Below, piece by piece: positions 24,148 through 37,073 of a DNA stretch of 64,000 nucleotides. The stretch is from Gigaspora rosea (taxonomy: Eukaryota; Glomeromycota; Glomeromycetes; Diversisporales; Gigasporaceae), in NCBI GenBank assembly GCA_003550325.1, contig QKWP01000848.1:48355-112354 (forward strand), given 5' to 3'. Numbering within the stretch: position 1 is the first letter of the stretch; each line of letters opens with the position of its first letter. A program made the translations under genes and the position numbers. The notes under the pieces were generated by a model that saw nothing but the letters and a program-made list of their open reading frames with translations, was not told the DNA's origin and did not search any database.

Positions 24148-25440
24148 TAAGTTATTCGCTAAATTGTTTTTTTTATATCAATCAAATGAAATATTCACTC
24201 TTCATTATATATTAATTCAGTCAATATAACGTCAAGCTTTATCAAACAATTTTGAATATAAGTCACCAATTTTAAATATGTTCTATGAATATAAACCTCT
24301 AATTAAATGGATTTATGAAAATTTAATATTAAGTATGTTGCCAACCTGCCACACTAGTTATGTTATATATAAACACATAGAAGTTTTTAAGTTTATTATG
24401 TAAAATCGTCTGAGGACTTTAATAAAAGATTTTAGCTTTCAAATTTACATATTTATATCTCTTTTAATCCTGATATAACCCTAATCTTTAAATTTTAAAA
24501 TTTATAAGTTGAGGGGTGATGATTTATCCACTGGTTAAAATTAGTCATATTCTAATTAATTACCGTTAAAAACGTTGTATGGACAATATTTGTTTAAATT
24601 GTACTTGTTTTTTATAAAAAAATGTAATGATCATATCTCAATCTAACTTGAATTTTATGTTCGGTAAACTTTCATATACTGTAAGGCTAGCAATCAAATT
24701 TTTCGTTTTGCATAACCCACCAACCCATTTTTTTTTAAAAAAAAAAATAAATAATAATAATAATATGTTTTTTTTAATTTCAATTGCATCAATTATTCCA
24801 ATTTTGCTATGTATTTAATTGTTTCCATAAATTTATTCGATAGTGTCCTTAACTTTCAGAACTATCGATAAGCCCTGTAAAAAAAAAAAAATTCCACATT
24901 TTCTGATTCCATGTCTTGCAAAACAGAACATTAAATTTGTGTGGCCTTAGATATAAATATAAATCTATTATTGTACAGTAAATTAATAAAAAAATCTTAC
25001 TTGTCAACTGAAATTTTGGAGCCACAGGCTATGCAAAACGAACAATTAACTTGTGTAGCTAACATATTTAAGTCAATTTGAAATTAGCCTAAATTGTGAA
25101 ATGACGAATAACATTATTGTCATTATATTATTCTATTTCTATTGGATTATTGTATTATATTTTCTTTATTATTGTTATATTATAGTTTTCTCTGATTTAT
25201 AAATTAATTGATAGTCCCAGCATTTTTCATTGTCTGTACTATTTAAACAACATGAATGATCCTTTTTAAATACAAATTTTTATATCCTCTGTCAGTGGCT
25301 ATGTGATTAAACTCGTGCAATCGATTAGTTTAAAAATTATTTTTTTCAGTTTGCAACTAGTTGAAACCAAATTAATTAATTAATTAAAAGTTTTGACTAA
25401 TTGTTGTATATTATAGCTAACTTAATTAATCAATTAATCA
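24148..25440. other. AT-rich spacer with a weak foldback
   Basis: A motif of the form GCAAAACGAACAATTAACTTGTGTAGC occurs at 25,030-25,060, diverged at 24,917-24,945, and inverted at about 24,683-24,716. This suggests a decayed TIR element of about 380 bp. No gene is seen. Confidence 0.4.
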
Positions 25441-25862
25441 ATTAATTGCAACTATAGTCAAATCTCTATATAGCCACATCTTTGGAATACAAAATGTGGT
25501 GATTATATAGAGATGTGACTAATATAGAGTGAATTCTATATAATCTCAATTATAATATAATTATATATAAAAAATGTAATTATATAAGTTAGAAATTTTA
25601 ATAAATAAATTTTTTTAAATTTTGTTTTTTTAAATAATTGATCATAATTGCTATATATAAATGTTAAACTCTATAAGAAAATCAATAATGATGCTCTAAG
25701 TAACATCAGAACATTATTCAGGAGACAAAATTACATGTTTAATGAAATTCTGAAATAATTTGAATGACAATTTATTATTATATTTTTACAAGGTTTATTT
25801 AGGCAAAAAAATTAAAAAAATTAAAAATTTTTAATTTATATGAAATTATAAATGTATTAAAG

Positions 25863-26065
25863 ACCCTCGGTTCGATAGTGCAGTAGTTGGCACTCTAGGG
25901 TTGTATTTGCAAGATCGACAGTCAAGTCCATCAGGAGACAAAACTATGCCAGCCACAAATAGAAATGATCATTGAGAGAATCTTCTATTCACAACAGATA
26001 TCTACAACTAGACAAATGGGCGCTTAGCAGTAGAAAAGACGGATACTCGAATATATCTAATTTCA
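25863..26065 (+). mobile_element. tRNA-derived SINE fragment
   Basis: GGTTCGATAGTGCAGTAGTTGGCAC contains a pol III A-box-like stretch (TAGTGCAGTAGTTGG). A B-box-like CAGTCAAGTCC follows about 40 bp later. No poly(A) end or target duplication was found, so this is a tentative fragment. Confidence 0.4.
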
Positions 26066-26070
26066 AAATA

Positions 26071-26350
26071 ATTGAGTTTAATTATTTGTTTTGATTTTTG
26101 GACTAATCCAGCTTAATCAAAATTTCACGATTTTGATTAGTTAAAAATAATATGTGACTAATAGGTATTCTCATGATGCACTTGGCCTTAGAATGCCTCG
26201 TGCAATTTTTCTTCTACATTATCTTGACTTTTTATTATACAAATCGATCTTTATTTATAATAGAAAAATGTTTCCCACGTCGAAATATACCCAGATCTAA
26301 TAAAAACTTATTTTTCATTTTTGGGATAGTTTCCACCCTTTCTATTGCAA
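26071..26350. repeat. Diverged copy of the 27,003-27,250 repeat
   Basis: It shares, in order, TTGAGTTTAATTATTTGTTTTGATTTTT-like, ATTATCTTGACTTTTTATTAT-like and ATCTAATAAAAACT-like segments with the interior of the miniature element at 26,954-27,291. It lacks that element's termini. Confidence 0.7.
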
Positions 26351-26359
26351 AGCGCCCAA

Positions 26360-26953
26360 ATAAGGTTATATAATGAGCCACAAAACCAGATGACACCAGA
26401 AAAGGGAAAATCTAACAAAACAAATCATTAAATAAGGAATTTCTGATTTAGAAAAAATAAAGTACTGACCTATAAAAGAAAAAGATCATGAAGCTTTCGT
26501 TAAAAGAACTAGAGTATGGAGTAGGATGGTATGAATTTAAGAAATATCCAATTTGATAGGGTCATGTGTATTAGAGAACTGCAGACTCAATAATGGAGCC
26601 CTATACCACGGAATTAAAGACCTGGGATGTCATATGACATACTTAATAATATTATATACTCTACTAATACAGAGATAATTTGAATTTTAATAAAGCACAC
26701 CCAATAGTGTCCTTCATAAAGGGAGGTTTATAATAAAAAAATGCATTAATAAAATTTTATTCAAATTAATTTAAAATTTTAGAATAAATATAATTTGTTT
26801 TTAAACAATTTTATTTATTTCATTATTATCGATTTATTTAATATAAATTTGATTTTTATATATAGTTAAAGTATATGATTATTTAAATAAAAATTTTTTT
26901 AATTTTTTTTAAATAATGATATATTGTAGCTACATATAAAAGTCAAAATTATT
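26360..26953. other. AT-rich spacer
   Basis: No gene and no clear element were seen. Confidence 0.4.
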
Positions 26954-27291
26954 GGGGTGTTACATATAAAACAGCCCTTTTTTACATATATCTTATTTTG
27001 AGATAATTGAGTTTAATCATTTGTTTTGATTTTTAGACTGATCCAGAATTAATTAAATTTCAAGATTTTGGTTGATTAAATGTAACAGATGACTATCAGG
27101 TAATCTTATAATATATTGGTCTTACACAGCCTCGTAAAATTTTTCTTTTACAATTATCTTGATTTTTTATTATGCAAATCAACTTCATTTATAATTGAAA
27201 AATATCGATTATGCCAAAATTTATATAAATCTAATAAAAACTAAATTTTTAAAAAATTGCTAAAAAGGGCTGTTTTAATATGTAACACCCC
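26954..27291. mobile_element. 338-bp TIR miniature element
   Basis: The inverted ends GGGGTGTTACATATAAAACA and GGGGTGTTACATATTAAAAC match over about 30 bp. No convincing target duplication was found. It encodes no protein. Confidence 0.85.
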
Positions 27292-27782
27292 ATATTAAGT
27301 AAATTAATAAAATTTTGAAATAATTTGGATAAAATTTTATTAATACACTTTTATAATTACAGTTAAGTTCAAAATTTTTAATTTTTTTTAGTTTTTTATC
27401 TAATTTTGTTTTCTAAACAATATTACAAGAATTATTATTAATTTACTTAGTATAATTTTTCTTTTATATGTAGCAATTATAATTAATTATTTAAAAAAAC
27501 AAATTCTAAAAATTTTGATTTGTTTAAAAATAATAAAATATCTATAAAAATATTTATAATAGTAAAATAATTAATTCAAAATATTATAATAATAATATGA
27601 TTATATAGAAGTAGTTTTATATAAATAGTAAATAAAAAATTTTAATAGTGATTATAATACAAATAAACTTATATAGAGATAAAAATTTATAGTAAAAAAG
27701 GTTGATAAATTTACAAAAGTGATTATATTGGATTTGTGATAATATAGAGAATAACTATATAGAGAATTAACTATAATTAATA

Positions 27783-28620
27783 GGTATCCGTATGCTATAC
27801 TAAATTTAGTACAATGTACTAAATTTAGTATAGTTTTAAAAGCAAAATTTTAAAAAATTTTTATTATTAACTTTAAATTAAATTTATATAATATATAATC
27901 CTATATCTATATTTGATTTTAGTAGATTTAAAATTTTGTTAACTTATCAAAAGTTATATTAGTAAGTTTAAAACTTAATTTAGTGCAAAAAATAACCAAA
28001 AAATAACTAAAAAAATAATTAAAAATTACTAAATTTTAAATAGTAAAAATTTTATTTGATTAAATTCCTTTAAAATATTAGTAGAAGTTGTAAGCTTAGT
28101 TTTCTGATTCTAATAATAATAAAATCATTAAAATTGGTTTGGTATATAAAAAGCTATAAGTAATTTAATTTGATCAATTTTTTATAATATTTTACTATGT
28201 TTTTACTATGTTTTACTATAAAAAATTAACTATTTTTAGGTTTGTATCACTTTAAAACAGGTTTATTTAAACTACTTTAAAAAATTATTATTTATTTTTT
28301 TTAATTATTCTAAAGTCAAGACTAGATCTAAAATAATTTAAAAATTTTATTTTTTTTTTATTTTCTTATAAATTTTTATATAATATAATTTTTTTAATAC
28401 TATACTAAATTTAGTATAACAAAATTTTCGAAGAATACAGATAGTTTAAGATTAAATTATATAAAATTTTTATTAATAAATAATATTAAAATTATACAAA
28501 AAGATAGCTCTAATATTCAAATATATTTTGGCAAAATTTTATTAAATTTGGTTAAATAATCAATTCAAAATAATTTTTTTTGTATATACTAAATTTAGTA
28601 CAATGGCAATACAGATACCC
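27783..28620. mobile_element. 838-bp TIR element, probable 7-bp TSD
   Basis: The ends GGTATCCGTATGC and GGGTATCTGTATTGCC are inverted matches, each followed inward by the palindrome TACTAAATTTAGTA. ATTAATA flanks both sides (27,776-27,782 and 28,621-28,627). It has no coding capacity. The same TACTAAATTTAGTA core recurs at 28,400. Confidence 0.75.
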
Positions 28621-28737
28621 ATTAATAAATTATTTAGTTCTAACTAACTAATTTTTTAACTTTTGCTTTTTAAACTTAATAAAATTTTTTATTTTAATTT
28701 TTCAAGATTATAGAATTGAAATAAAAAGCTTAGTTAA

Positions 28738-29859
28738 CCACTTTTATAGTTAACTCTTTCCGATGATCACTTGTGCACATATTCTGCAAAAACTTTAGTA
28801 TTAATTTTGTATAAACTGAAGACATACTTACATAGGTCCTATGGCGGCAGCTATTATTTAGGGATAGAATTAATTGACTATCTTGCTAGTAGCCTTAGAG
28901 TTTATCACTCACCACTTTACGGCACTTGTCGTTTAGAGACAAAGTTAATAGACTGCCTGCTGACAAGCGTAGAGTTTATCACTCACTGGTAGTAGGAAGA
29001 GCCTTCCTGGGGTGTCCGCCAAAAGGTAAAAGTAAGGGCATATATGAAGTTGATAAAGACGAATCCAGTCTCCTTTATCTCTACAAGTGAAACTTGTGTA
29101 TTGGTCTCCCACTCAGTTTTTTCAAAAATTTTTCCAAAAAGTGGCAATTTCAGCTTACCCCCTCCAAAAGATCAACATTGTTTACATCTGAGAATGGAAA
29201 CTCTAGTGCATAAAGTCATGTGAAATCACATGCTCGCAATGCGGCCAGGTGATCACGTGTTTTTGGCAAAGGACTAATGTTGGACGGATGGGATTAAATA
29301 AATTTTCGCTTGGACCTCGTAGGAGATGTAGGATTATGTAGTTACATTCTTCATTGTAATACAGTGCTGAGATCATATAGACTGTACTGTATAATTTTTA
29401 TGAGTTTAGTATAGACTTTTACTATACCTATCTAGATTTATTTTGTTTTCTTTGTTTTTTTTTCTTTTTCTGTTTTTTTTTCTTTCTTTCGTTTTTCCTT
29501 TTTCCCCCTTTTGTTTTTCCCTTTTATATTTTGTTGGGTTCTTTTTGATTTTGCTTTTATCTTTTCCCCTTTTTCTTTACGTGCTCTTTGTAAAGAAGTT
29601 AAAATTTTAAGAAAAAAAAGGCGGTCTTAATATGGCATCCAACACTAGTCAGTAATTAACAGATTAAAATCGGAAGGTAAATTCTGAAACCGGATTGAAA
29701 CGAATAGTTGGTATGGCGGATCGCTTTGGGCAGGTAACTTAGTTATCGCTTGGAGAGTCTTTTTTACATAGAACGTTAGTAGTCATATATTGTACTTGTA
29801 CAAGGCAGCTAGACTGCATAGTTCATAATAAAAAAGGCAAGATTGCTGAATGCAAAAAA
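28738..29859 (+). mobile_element. Non-autonomous poly(A) retroposon, full-length candidate
   Basis: It is related to the copy at 47,041-47,890: both contain two tandem units around GTTATTTAGGGATA and GAGTTTATCACTCAC, then CTCCAAAAGATC. It ends in poly(A) at 29,854. A 15-16-bp target duplication of the form AAAAAGCTTAGTTAA flanks it (about 28,724-28,737 and 29,860-29,874, one mismatch). It encodes no long protein. A pyrimidine-rich stretch lies at 29,440-29,580. Confidence 0.7.
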
Positions 29860-30091
29860 AAAAAGCTTAGTCAAGTTGTTCTAGTAATTTTGAGAAACTT
29901 TATTTAAAGTTTAAAAAAATTATGAAGATTAGAAAAATATTACTATAGTTGTTCTCCTATATAAATACATACTTTATGGTAATTATATAGAGAAGTAACA
30001 AATAAAATAACTTTTATATAATCACATATTATAAAATAATATATATTATGATTTTAAGAAGTAAATATATTTAAGTTTTAATAACCACAAA

Positions 30092-30240
30092 TAGTGCTTC
30101 TATGTCAAGTCTAGTATGCAAACTAGTCTAAGTCTAAATATATTTATATTTATTTTTTAATACTAAACAAGTTTACTTAGTGCAATTAATTAGCAAAATT
30201 TTGTGAATTATAGATTTTTAAAATTTTATTAATAAAATTT
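30092..30240. mobile_element. Truncated copy of the TAGTGCTCC hAT family
   Basis: It starts TAGTGCTTCTATGTCAAGTC and then follows 32,787-33,050 through AGTCTAAATATATTTATA-like and ACAAGTTTACTTAGTGCA segments. It stops before the palindrome at 30,263, so the right end is missing. Confidence 0.65.
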
Positions 30241-30262
30241 GGGTGTTATTTTATGGTAACCC

Positions 30263-30405
30263 CGTGATCAACCAATAAAAATCGATTATGTGGTCACATA
30301 ATCAATTGATTCAAATCAATCGATCATGTGATCACATGATCAATTGATCGAAATCAATTGTTTATGTGATCACATGATCGATTTTTATTGGTCGATTTAT
30401 CACTT
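30263..30405. repeat. 143-bp near-perfect palindrome
   Basis: GTGATCAACCAATAAAAATC at the left matches the reverse complement of the right end. Nested GATCACATGATC palindromes fill the middle. It is probably a complete miniature foldback, but no target duplication was found. Confidence 0.85.
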
Positions 30406-30548
30406 AATAAATTTTATCAACATATATTAAATTAATTTATTAAAAAAATAAGTGAACATTAACTTTAAAAAAATAAAAAATACAAAAAAAAAAAAATTTA
30501 AAAAATATACATCATGCTATACTCTACATTGTTGTTGTTGGACATGCA

Positions 30549-31456
30549 TAGCTAATTGGACATAAGGCTAAAATGGCTAATAAATTTCAATTAGCCTTTA
30601 TAAGTCCAATTAGCCTTAATATATTTAATAAAAAAAAATTATATACAGTATAATAAAATAATAAGTTATATGTAAACTCTATAAATATATACTAAGCAGA
30701 TTTCAAAATATCTATTGGTGCAAAAATTTTTAATTAAATTTAAAATTTTGTTTAACATAAATACATTTTAAATTGGCTTATATTGATTTTTTTTTTTTTT
30801 GATATTAATGGTGAGACCTTGCTCTTATCTATATTAAAATTAATAGAAACTTTTTACAATTGGAAAAAACTTCATGTTTTAAATTTAATGCTAAGAAAAA
30901 GAACTCAGACATATAGCTAGATAAACAAAAGTAGACCTAGTACTTATCTGCGGCCTAAACCAAGCTTATATTGATTTTAATTTAACAAAATTGTATAATA
31001 AATATATATTTTTAAGTTAAATTCAACACATTGAAAAAATAGTTAAGTAAAACAATTTAGCTAAATTCAAGTATATAGCGATTAAATCTAATCAAGTATA
31101 CAAATAATCTAATACTGTAAAAACAAGTATATAAAATTAAATAAATATACATAATTTGGAATATTATAAATTAAATATTTTATAGTAAGATTAAAAAATT
31201 GATAATAAAAATTATTTATAATATATATAGAATATTGTTGATTATTATAATTGTCTAAATTAATATTTAATATAATTTATTAGATAAGTACTATAAATTT
31301 TGATTTAATATATATATGTCCAATTAGGTGTAAGGGCTAGAGCTAATTGGACATATGGCTAATTAACCAATTGGACAGGTGGATAACAACTAAGGTCAAT
31401 TAGCCACTTGTCCAATTAGCCATATGTCCAATTAGTCACTAGGGCTAGGGCTAATC
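30549..31456. repeat. Two foldbacks sharing GCTAATTGGACATA, possibly ends of one element
   Basis: A small hairpin at 30,549-30,613 and a larger one at 31,319-31,456 carry the same AGCTAATTGGACATAWGGCTAA motif in both orientations. Together they could bound an element of about 900 bp. The retroposon at 30,791-30,963 would then be nested in it. Confidence 0.5.
30791..30963 (-). mobile_element. 5'-truncated poly(A) retroposon, 15-bp TSD
   Basis: A T-run at the left is the poly(A) of a minus-strand insert. GCTTATATTGATTTT flanks both sides (30,776-30,790 and 30,964-30,978). Its 3' end, AGAGCAAGGTCTCACC before the tail, matches the 3' end of the retroposon at 47,041-47,890 (AGAGCAAGGTCTCAGT). Confidence 0.85.
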
Positions 31457-31659
31457 ATTTTTTATTGAACTTAAGGCTAGTAACAACACTGATACTCTAA
31501 CTATCGAGCTATGTCCTAACTATCGTGCCATGTCTTGCTAAATCCCATATACTCTACTAACTATTATGCTACGCCTATACTAACTATTATGACTTTTCTA
31601 ATAACGTATTAACAGCAATTTTGCAAAGGTACTAATGATATCAACAACTCCAATTACGA

Positions 31660-32400
31660 TGACAACTAATTGCTACATATCTGAATTAAAAAAAGCTAGT
31701 TTGAAACAAAAAAAAACCTAAAAAAACCAAAAAAGAAAAAAAACTTATCTTAAAGGTGTTCCAGTTTATTTTATATCCAATTGCTGGTTTTAAATAAAAC
31801 TACTAGATTAAAAAAAGCCCAAACCCCCAAAAAAAAGAACTCTCGAAAACCAAAACCAAAAAAATCAATGACAAAAAAAAACAAAAACAAAAAAAATTAA
31901 TAAAAAGAAATAAAAAAATTATAAGAATAAAAAAATTGATAACAAAAAATAAAAACCAGTAAAAAAAAATAAAAATTAAAAAATTTCGAAAAAAAAAAAT
32001 AAATAAAAAATAAAAATTATAAAAAAATTTAAAAAATATAAAAAAAACAAGATAAAAAAAAATAAAAACCAACAAAAAAAAGAAGAAGACAAAAAAAATG
32101 ACACAAAACAAAAAAAAACAAAAAAAAATAAAATAAAATAAAAAAAGACACTGATACAAAAAAAGAAATAAAAAGAATAAAAAAAAGACAACAAAAAAAA
32201 TCTGACAAAAAAAAAGAAAACAATACAATAAAAAAAAAACTGATACAAAATAAAAGAAAAAAAAAAGAAAATGACTCAAAATAAAAAGAAAAAAAATTCA
32301 GAAAATTTCAAAAAAAACTAATTCTTTGAAAAAAACCAAAAAAAAAATTCAAAAAAAGCTCAAAAAAAGTCCAACTACTGCAAACTACTAACTAACAATA
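31660..32400. repeat. A-rich low-complexity region
   Basis: Long A runs broken by single C, G or T residues. Apparent open frames on the minus strand here are Phe-rich artefacts of the T-run. Confidence 0.9.
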
Positions 32401-32474
32401 GTTTCTGAATATAAACAAAGCACAAAAAAAATTTAGTTAATATATCAATAATAAAAATCTCATATTCAATATAA

Positions 32475-32778
32475 TGCTTGTATTTGGTATCGCAGTAGTA
32501 ACTTAATTGCTAATCTTGATTAGAGGTTGGAATCAGTCAAATTTTTTGTGATCGGTCATTGATTGAACATGTGCAAAATAATCGATCTATGATCGATTAA
32601 GTGCTTTGATTGGTCAAAATCATTTGATCGATCAAAATCGTTTGATTGGTCAAAATTGTTTGATTGATCATAATCGTTTGATCGTTTAATCGATCAAAAT
32701 CGTTTGATCGATCATAATTGATAATGAATTTTGATTGGTCAATATGCTTAATCGGTCAAATTGTTAGATTGGTCATAG
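32475..32778 (+). mobile_element. SINE-like unit with GATCGATC body
   Basis: It opens with a weak tRNA-like head (TTGGTATCGCAGTAG and AGGTTGGAATC) and continues with reiterated TTTGATCGATCAAAATCG-type sequence. It is split at 32,787 by a hAT element. A related unit lies inverted at 36,270-36,710. Confidence 0.45.
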
Positions 32779-32786
32779 TTTATGAC

Positions 32787-34266
32787 TAGTGCTCCTACAG
32801 ACCGGACTCGAACCAGACTTTAGTCAAGTCTGTGTCTGGTCTGATTTTTGGACCAGACTCAGACTTTTATATTCAGACTTTTTAGTCAAGTCTGAGTCTG
32901 GTCCGAAGTCTGCAGACTGGTCTAAGTCTGAATATATTTATATGTATTTTTTGGCGCTGAACAAATTTACTTAGTGCATTTTGTTAGAATAAATTAGTAA
33001 AATTTTATGAAACATAAGATTTTATAGAATTTTATTAATAAAATTTTATAAAATCTTACAATTCACAAATATTTATTAATTAATTCTAAGAAAATGCACT
33101 AAGTAAACTTGTTCAGCATCTAAACATGCATCAAAACAGCTTTTCTTTTTTATTTTACTTGTAATTTAGAGATTTGATGCACAATTTTGGATTTTTGATC
33201 AAAAAAGACAAATTTTTACATCTTATCTCCAAATTTCAAGTAAAATAAAAACAACCCTGCCGATTTAATGTATTTTGGGTGTTGAACAAGTTTACTTAGT
33301 GCATTAAGTTAGAAATAATTAGTAAAATTTTGTGATTTATAAGATTTTATAGAATTTTATTAGTAAAATTCTATAAATCCTTAAAATTCACAAATTTTTA
33401 TTAATTAATTCTAACAAAATGCAATAAGTAAACTTGTTCAGCACCTAAAAATATATTAAATTGGCAGGATAGTTTTTATTTTACTTGAAATTTGGAGAAA
33501 AGATGCATAATTTTGGATTTTTTATCAAAAAAATCAAATTTAAGCATCTTTTCTCCAAATTTCAAGTAAAATAAAAAAACCTGCTAATTTAATGTATTTT
33601 AGGTGCTGAACAAGTTTTCTTTGTGCATGTTGTTAGAATTAATTAGTAAAAATTTGTGAATCATAAGATTTTATAGAATTTTATTAATAAAATTCTATAA
33701 AATCTTATAATTCATAAAATTTTATAATTAATTCTAACAAAATGCACTATGTAAACTTGTTCAGCACCTAAAAATACATTAAATCGGCAGGGTTGTTTTT
33801 ATTTTACTTGAAATTTGGAGAAAAGATGCATAATTTTGGATTTTTGATCAAAAAAGTCAAATTTAAGCATCTTTTCTCCAAATTTCAAGTAAAATAAAAA
33901 CAACCCTGCCGATTTAATGTATTTTTAGGTGCTGAACAAGTTTACTTAGTGCATTTTCTTAGAATTAATTAATAAATATTTGTGAATTGTAAGATTTTAT
34001 AAAATTTTATTAATAAAATTCTATAAAATCTTATGATTCATAAAATTTTACTAATTTATTCTAACAAAATGCACTAAGTAAACTTGTTCAGCACCAAAAA
34101 ATACATATAAATATATTTGGACTCAGACCAGTATACAGACTTCGGACCAGACCCGGACTGGACTCATAGTTGAGTCTGTGTCTGGCTGAAGTCTGAAATT
34201 AGTAAAATTTAGAGTCTAAGTCTGGTCTGATCCCAGACCAGACCCGGACTGGACCTAGGAGCACTA
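32787..34266. mobile_element. 1.48-kb non-autonomous hAT element, 8-bp TSD
   Basis: The ends TAGTGCTCCTACAGACC and TAGTGCTCCTAGGTCC are inverted copies. TTTATGAC flanks both sides exactly (32,779-32,786 and 34,267-34,274). Subterminal regions are packed with GTCTGAGTCTGGTC-type repeats in both orientations. The middle is an array of alternating palindromes. No transposase is encoded. Confidence 0.95.
32945..34110. repeat. Alternating palindrome array, about 325-bp period
   Basis: Module P (GGTGCTGAACAAGTTTACTT to its inverted end, about 190 bp) alternates with module Q (AAATCGGCAGGGTTGTTTTT to its inverted end, about 135 bp). P starts at about 32,954, 33,280, 33,602 and 33,926. Both modules are themselves inverted repeats. 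Confidence 0.93.
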
Positions 34267-34274
34267 TTTATGAC

Positions 34275-36260
34275 CAATTATATCATATATAAATGAAATA
34301 AATCACTGATCGGATGGCTTTAAAATTAATGTAAAAAAGTGTCGATTCGAATAATTGGTTTGTAATTGTTACATAAAAGTTAAATGTTAATTTAAATATT
34401 TTTTTACTTATTAATACTAGTTCAATAGCTTTAATGCAAATTAAATAAAACTATATGAGAGGACAGTCAAGTAAGAACTAAAATTTGGGAAATTAACAAT
34501 TGTCTAGCGGCTCTCAGCCAAGAGAAAAAATTACAAAACACAATTCATTCGCCCCCTTTTCAATACATGACCATAAACTCTAGTCCCATAATCCGCAGAT
34601 ATCACTTGGGTTCCATACATACCACAGATCAATTCACAAAAGTACTTCATATCTACAAAGAAGTCCATCTAAAGGAGGATGGGCAGACGCTTAATGGCAA
34701 AGCTAGACTTGCATTGAGAGACAAAAGAGGTATAACAATTCTCATTCTTCTCATCCTTATCTTTCTTAAAAAGCTAATCCCAGTGACCTCATACTTATAC
34801 AATTAAACATTAACCCTTACTTAATACATCCAACTCTTAAAAATATCACTCCTTTCATCAATATCCCCATATAAAAATCAATTATAACCGATTTTCTGTG
34901 TAAAATGATGAATATACTGCATATTGATGTATTAATTTATTGAAACTACGAAACACTTATGTTTTCGTTTAATTAAATGTACATACAACTTTAACAGCAC
35001 AAAATCCCAAAGCGAAATTTCAGGAAGATTAATGACAAGCACCTGCAAACCGAATTACAGAGCAAAATTTTTATTTGACCAATCAAACTTACCAGTTTAT
35101 TTAAAAAATTCATCTGACTACCCAAATAAAAGTGCAATTAAAGCATTTTTTGAAAAAAAATCTACTATATATAATAAAAAAAGACTCTGTAACTTTATAG
35201 TCATAAGGAGCGTGAGTCGATTTGTATTGAAATTTTTTTAAGAAAAAAAAGTGCTAGCTGTGCATCTAAAACAAAGCAACCCATTTTAAATATAAAATTT
35301 TATAGTGATAATCATCAAACTTCCAAAATTGTTAACTTTCAATGAACATTTTGAATTTTGGAAAAAAAATCCTTTATTCTTTATTAAATTAAAAAAAAAT
35401 TTTTTCACAAAAATTCCATTTCAGCAACATTATGATCAGTAAAAAAAAAAAAAAGTGAGGTTTGGTCCAATTATAATTCAGTTCTTAAAAATAGTCTGAC
35501 TATTATGTACTAAAACAAGTTAAAAACTAGTTTATGCCAATTTTTTTGAAACCTGATCAAAAAAGCCCTGATTACAGGATTATTTATTTTAAATACTTTG
35601 TTAACAGATATAGCATGACAAAGAATCTTAAAATACATTAAATTTTTTTTAAAAAAAGGAGCGAACAAAAAAAAAATATTTGTAGCTCGTGCTATTATGC
35701 TATATAAAACCAAAATATAAGAAACTTTTTAGAAAATTTAGCAACTTGTCAAAATATTATAATAAGTACAGTAGGGTTGGACTATACATGGAGCATCCAT
35801 GGACCAGCCCGAACTTAGTCCAAAAATTTTGACCATGGGTAATTAAGTCTAGGTCCAAAAATCTATGGATAGTCCATAGTTAATCTGATTGGCCAAAATT
35901 TTAGATGTCAACATATGCATTAATTATTTAATAAAAGCACGATCATTTAAAAATCTGTCATATTAAAATTTTCTAAGATACCACACATAGTTTTGACTTT
36001 CATAGTGTACTGCACACCCCACTGCATCATGGGCGAGCGATAAACAGAAAAAGATTTTTACCTATCATAAAGCGTCAATTCCTACAGAGGCTGTGCTTGA
36101 CAAAATTAAAGAGTTAATTAAATTACTGGTTCAGGTCGATAAATTACGATTTGTGCATGAAATAGTAGAGGACTATTTCTATATGATAATGGTTTTGCTA
36201 ATAAAATTATATATCTTATTAGAGATACAATTAGTCATAATTGTGCAAATAATTAGTTGA
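34275..36260. other. Spacer, no recognisable gene
   Basis: A stretch at 34,567-34,806 is open for 79 codons and slightly less AT-biased, but it matches nothing I know. 35,768-35,890 contains GGACCAGCCCGAACTTAGTCC-type sequence, like the subterminal repeats of nearby hAT elements. It may be a lone element end. Confidence 0.4.
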
Positions 36261-36269
36261 TTTGGATCT

Positions 36270-36710
36270 TTAATCGATTCTAGTTCAATCGATCAAACTT
36301 TCGAACATTTTATAAAATGATTGATCATTTATTCGATTAAGAAAATTTTTACTGATCACCATCTCTACTGAATTATTCAATATTAATTTAAAACCAATAT
36401 AATTCTCTTCAATACCCAATTCAGTAATCGATCAAAAAACTATAATCGATCTAACTAACTTTTGAAATCAAACATATCAAGTTCGAATCTCTAATTGTAA
36501 TCGATTAAACTTTATGATCGATCATAGCCTTTATGATCGATCAAATGGCTATGATCGATCATTGAGTTTGATTGAACATGATCGAACAAATAAATTCGTG
36601 ATCGATTATAACCAATTTGACCAAGCAATTGGTCATATCATGTTCGATTTCAATCTCTAATCTTAATTGCCGTTATACCATTCTAGTGATAAAGCTCTGG
36701 AAATCACAAA
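36270..36710 (-). mobile_element. SINE-like unit with GATCGATC body (inverted copy)
   Basis: On the minus strand a weak tRNA-like head (AATGGTATAACGGCAATTAAG) at about 36,690 is followed by reiterated GATCGATCATAG-type sequence down to about 36,270. Related to 32,475-32,778. Confidence 0.4.
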
Positions 36711-37073
36711 ACTCTGGTGACCTAGTAGAAAAAGAAGTATTAATTAAAGACGAGAAGACAAGAAGACAAGAAAGAAGGAAAAAAAAGAAAAAAACTTTTT
36801 TAAAAAAAGTGGGCATGACTTCAAAGCGACCCCAGGGCCTAGAAGGAAAAAAAAACAAAAAACAAACAAGCTATTATTATTGTTTATATATGATCAACAA
36901 TCTCTAAAATGATTGGTCAATCATATAAGGGTTGCATGGCAATGGGTCGCTATTTCTTTTTTCAATAAAATTTTATAAAATCTTATAGTTTACAAATTTT
37001 TATTAATTAATTCTAACTTTATAACTAAGTAAATTTTCAGTACCTAAAAATATATCAAATTATTTTTATTTTA

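Larger units (their letters stand above)
25448..27775. repeat. Possible large decayed TIR element (weak ends)
   Basis: CTATAGTCAAATCTCTATATAG at 25,453 pairs imperfectly with the reverse complement of about 27,735-27,775. A related stretch lies at 29,942-30,000. If real, the miniatures and repeats in between are nested inside it. Confidence 0.3.

Noticed and set aside
25448-27775. Single 2.3-kb TIR transposon
   Set aside because: The proposed ends match only imperfectly and no target duplication was found, so I list it only as a weak possibility.
31803-32279. 158-codon open frame on the minus strand, Phe-rich
   Set aside because: It is the complement of an A-rich low-complexity run; composition alone explains it.
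34567-34806. 79-codon open frame with ATG
   Set aside because: No homology recognised, no introns or neighbours that support it; length is within chance for this window.
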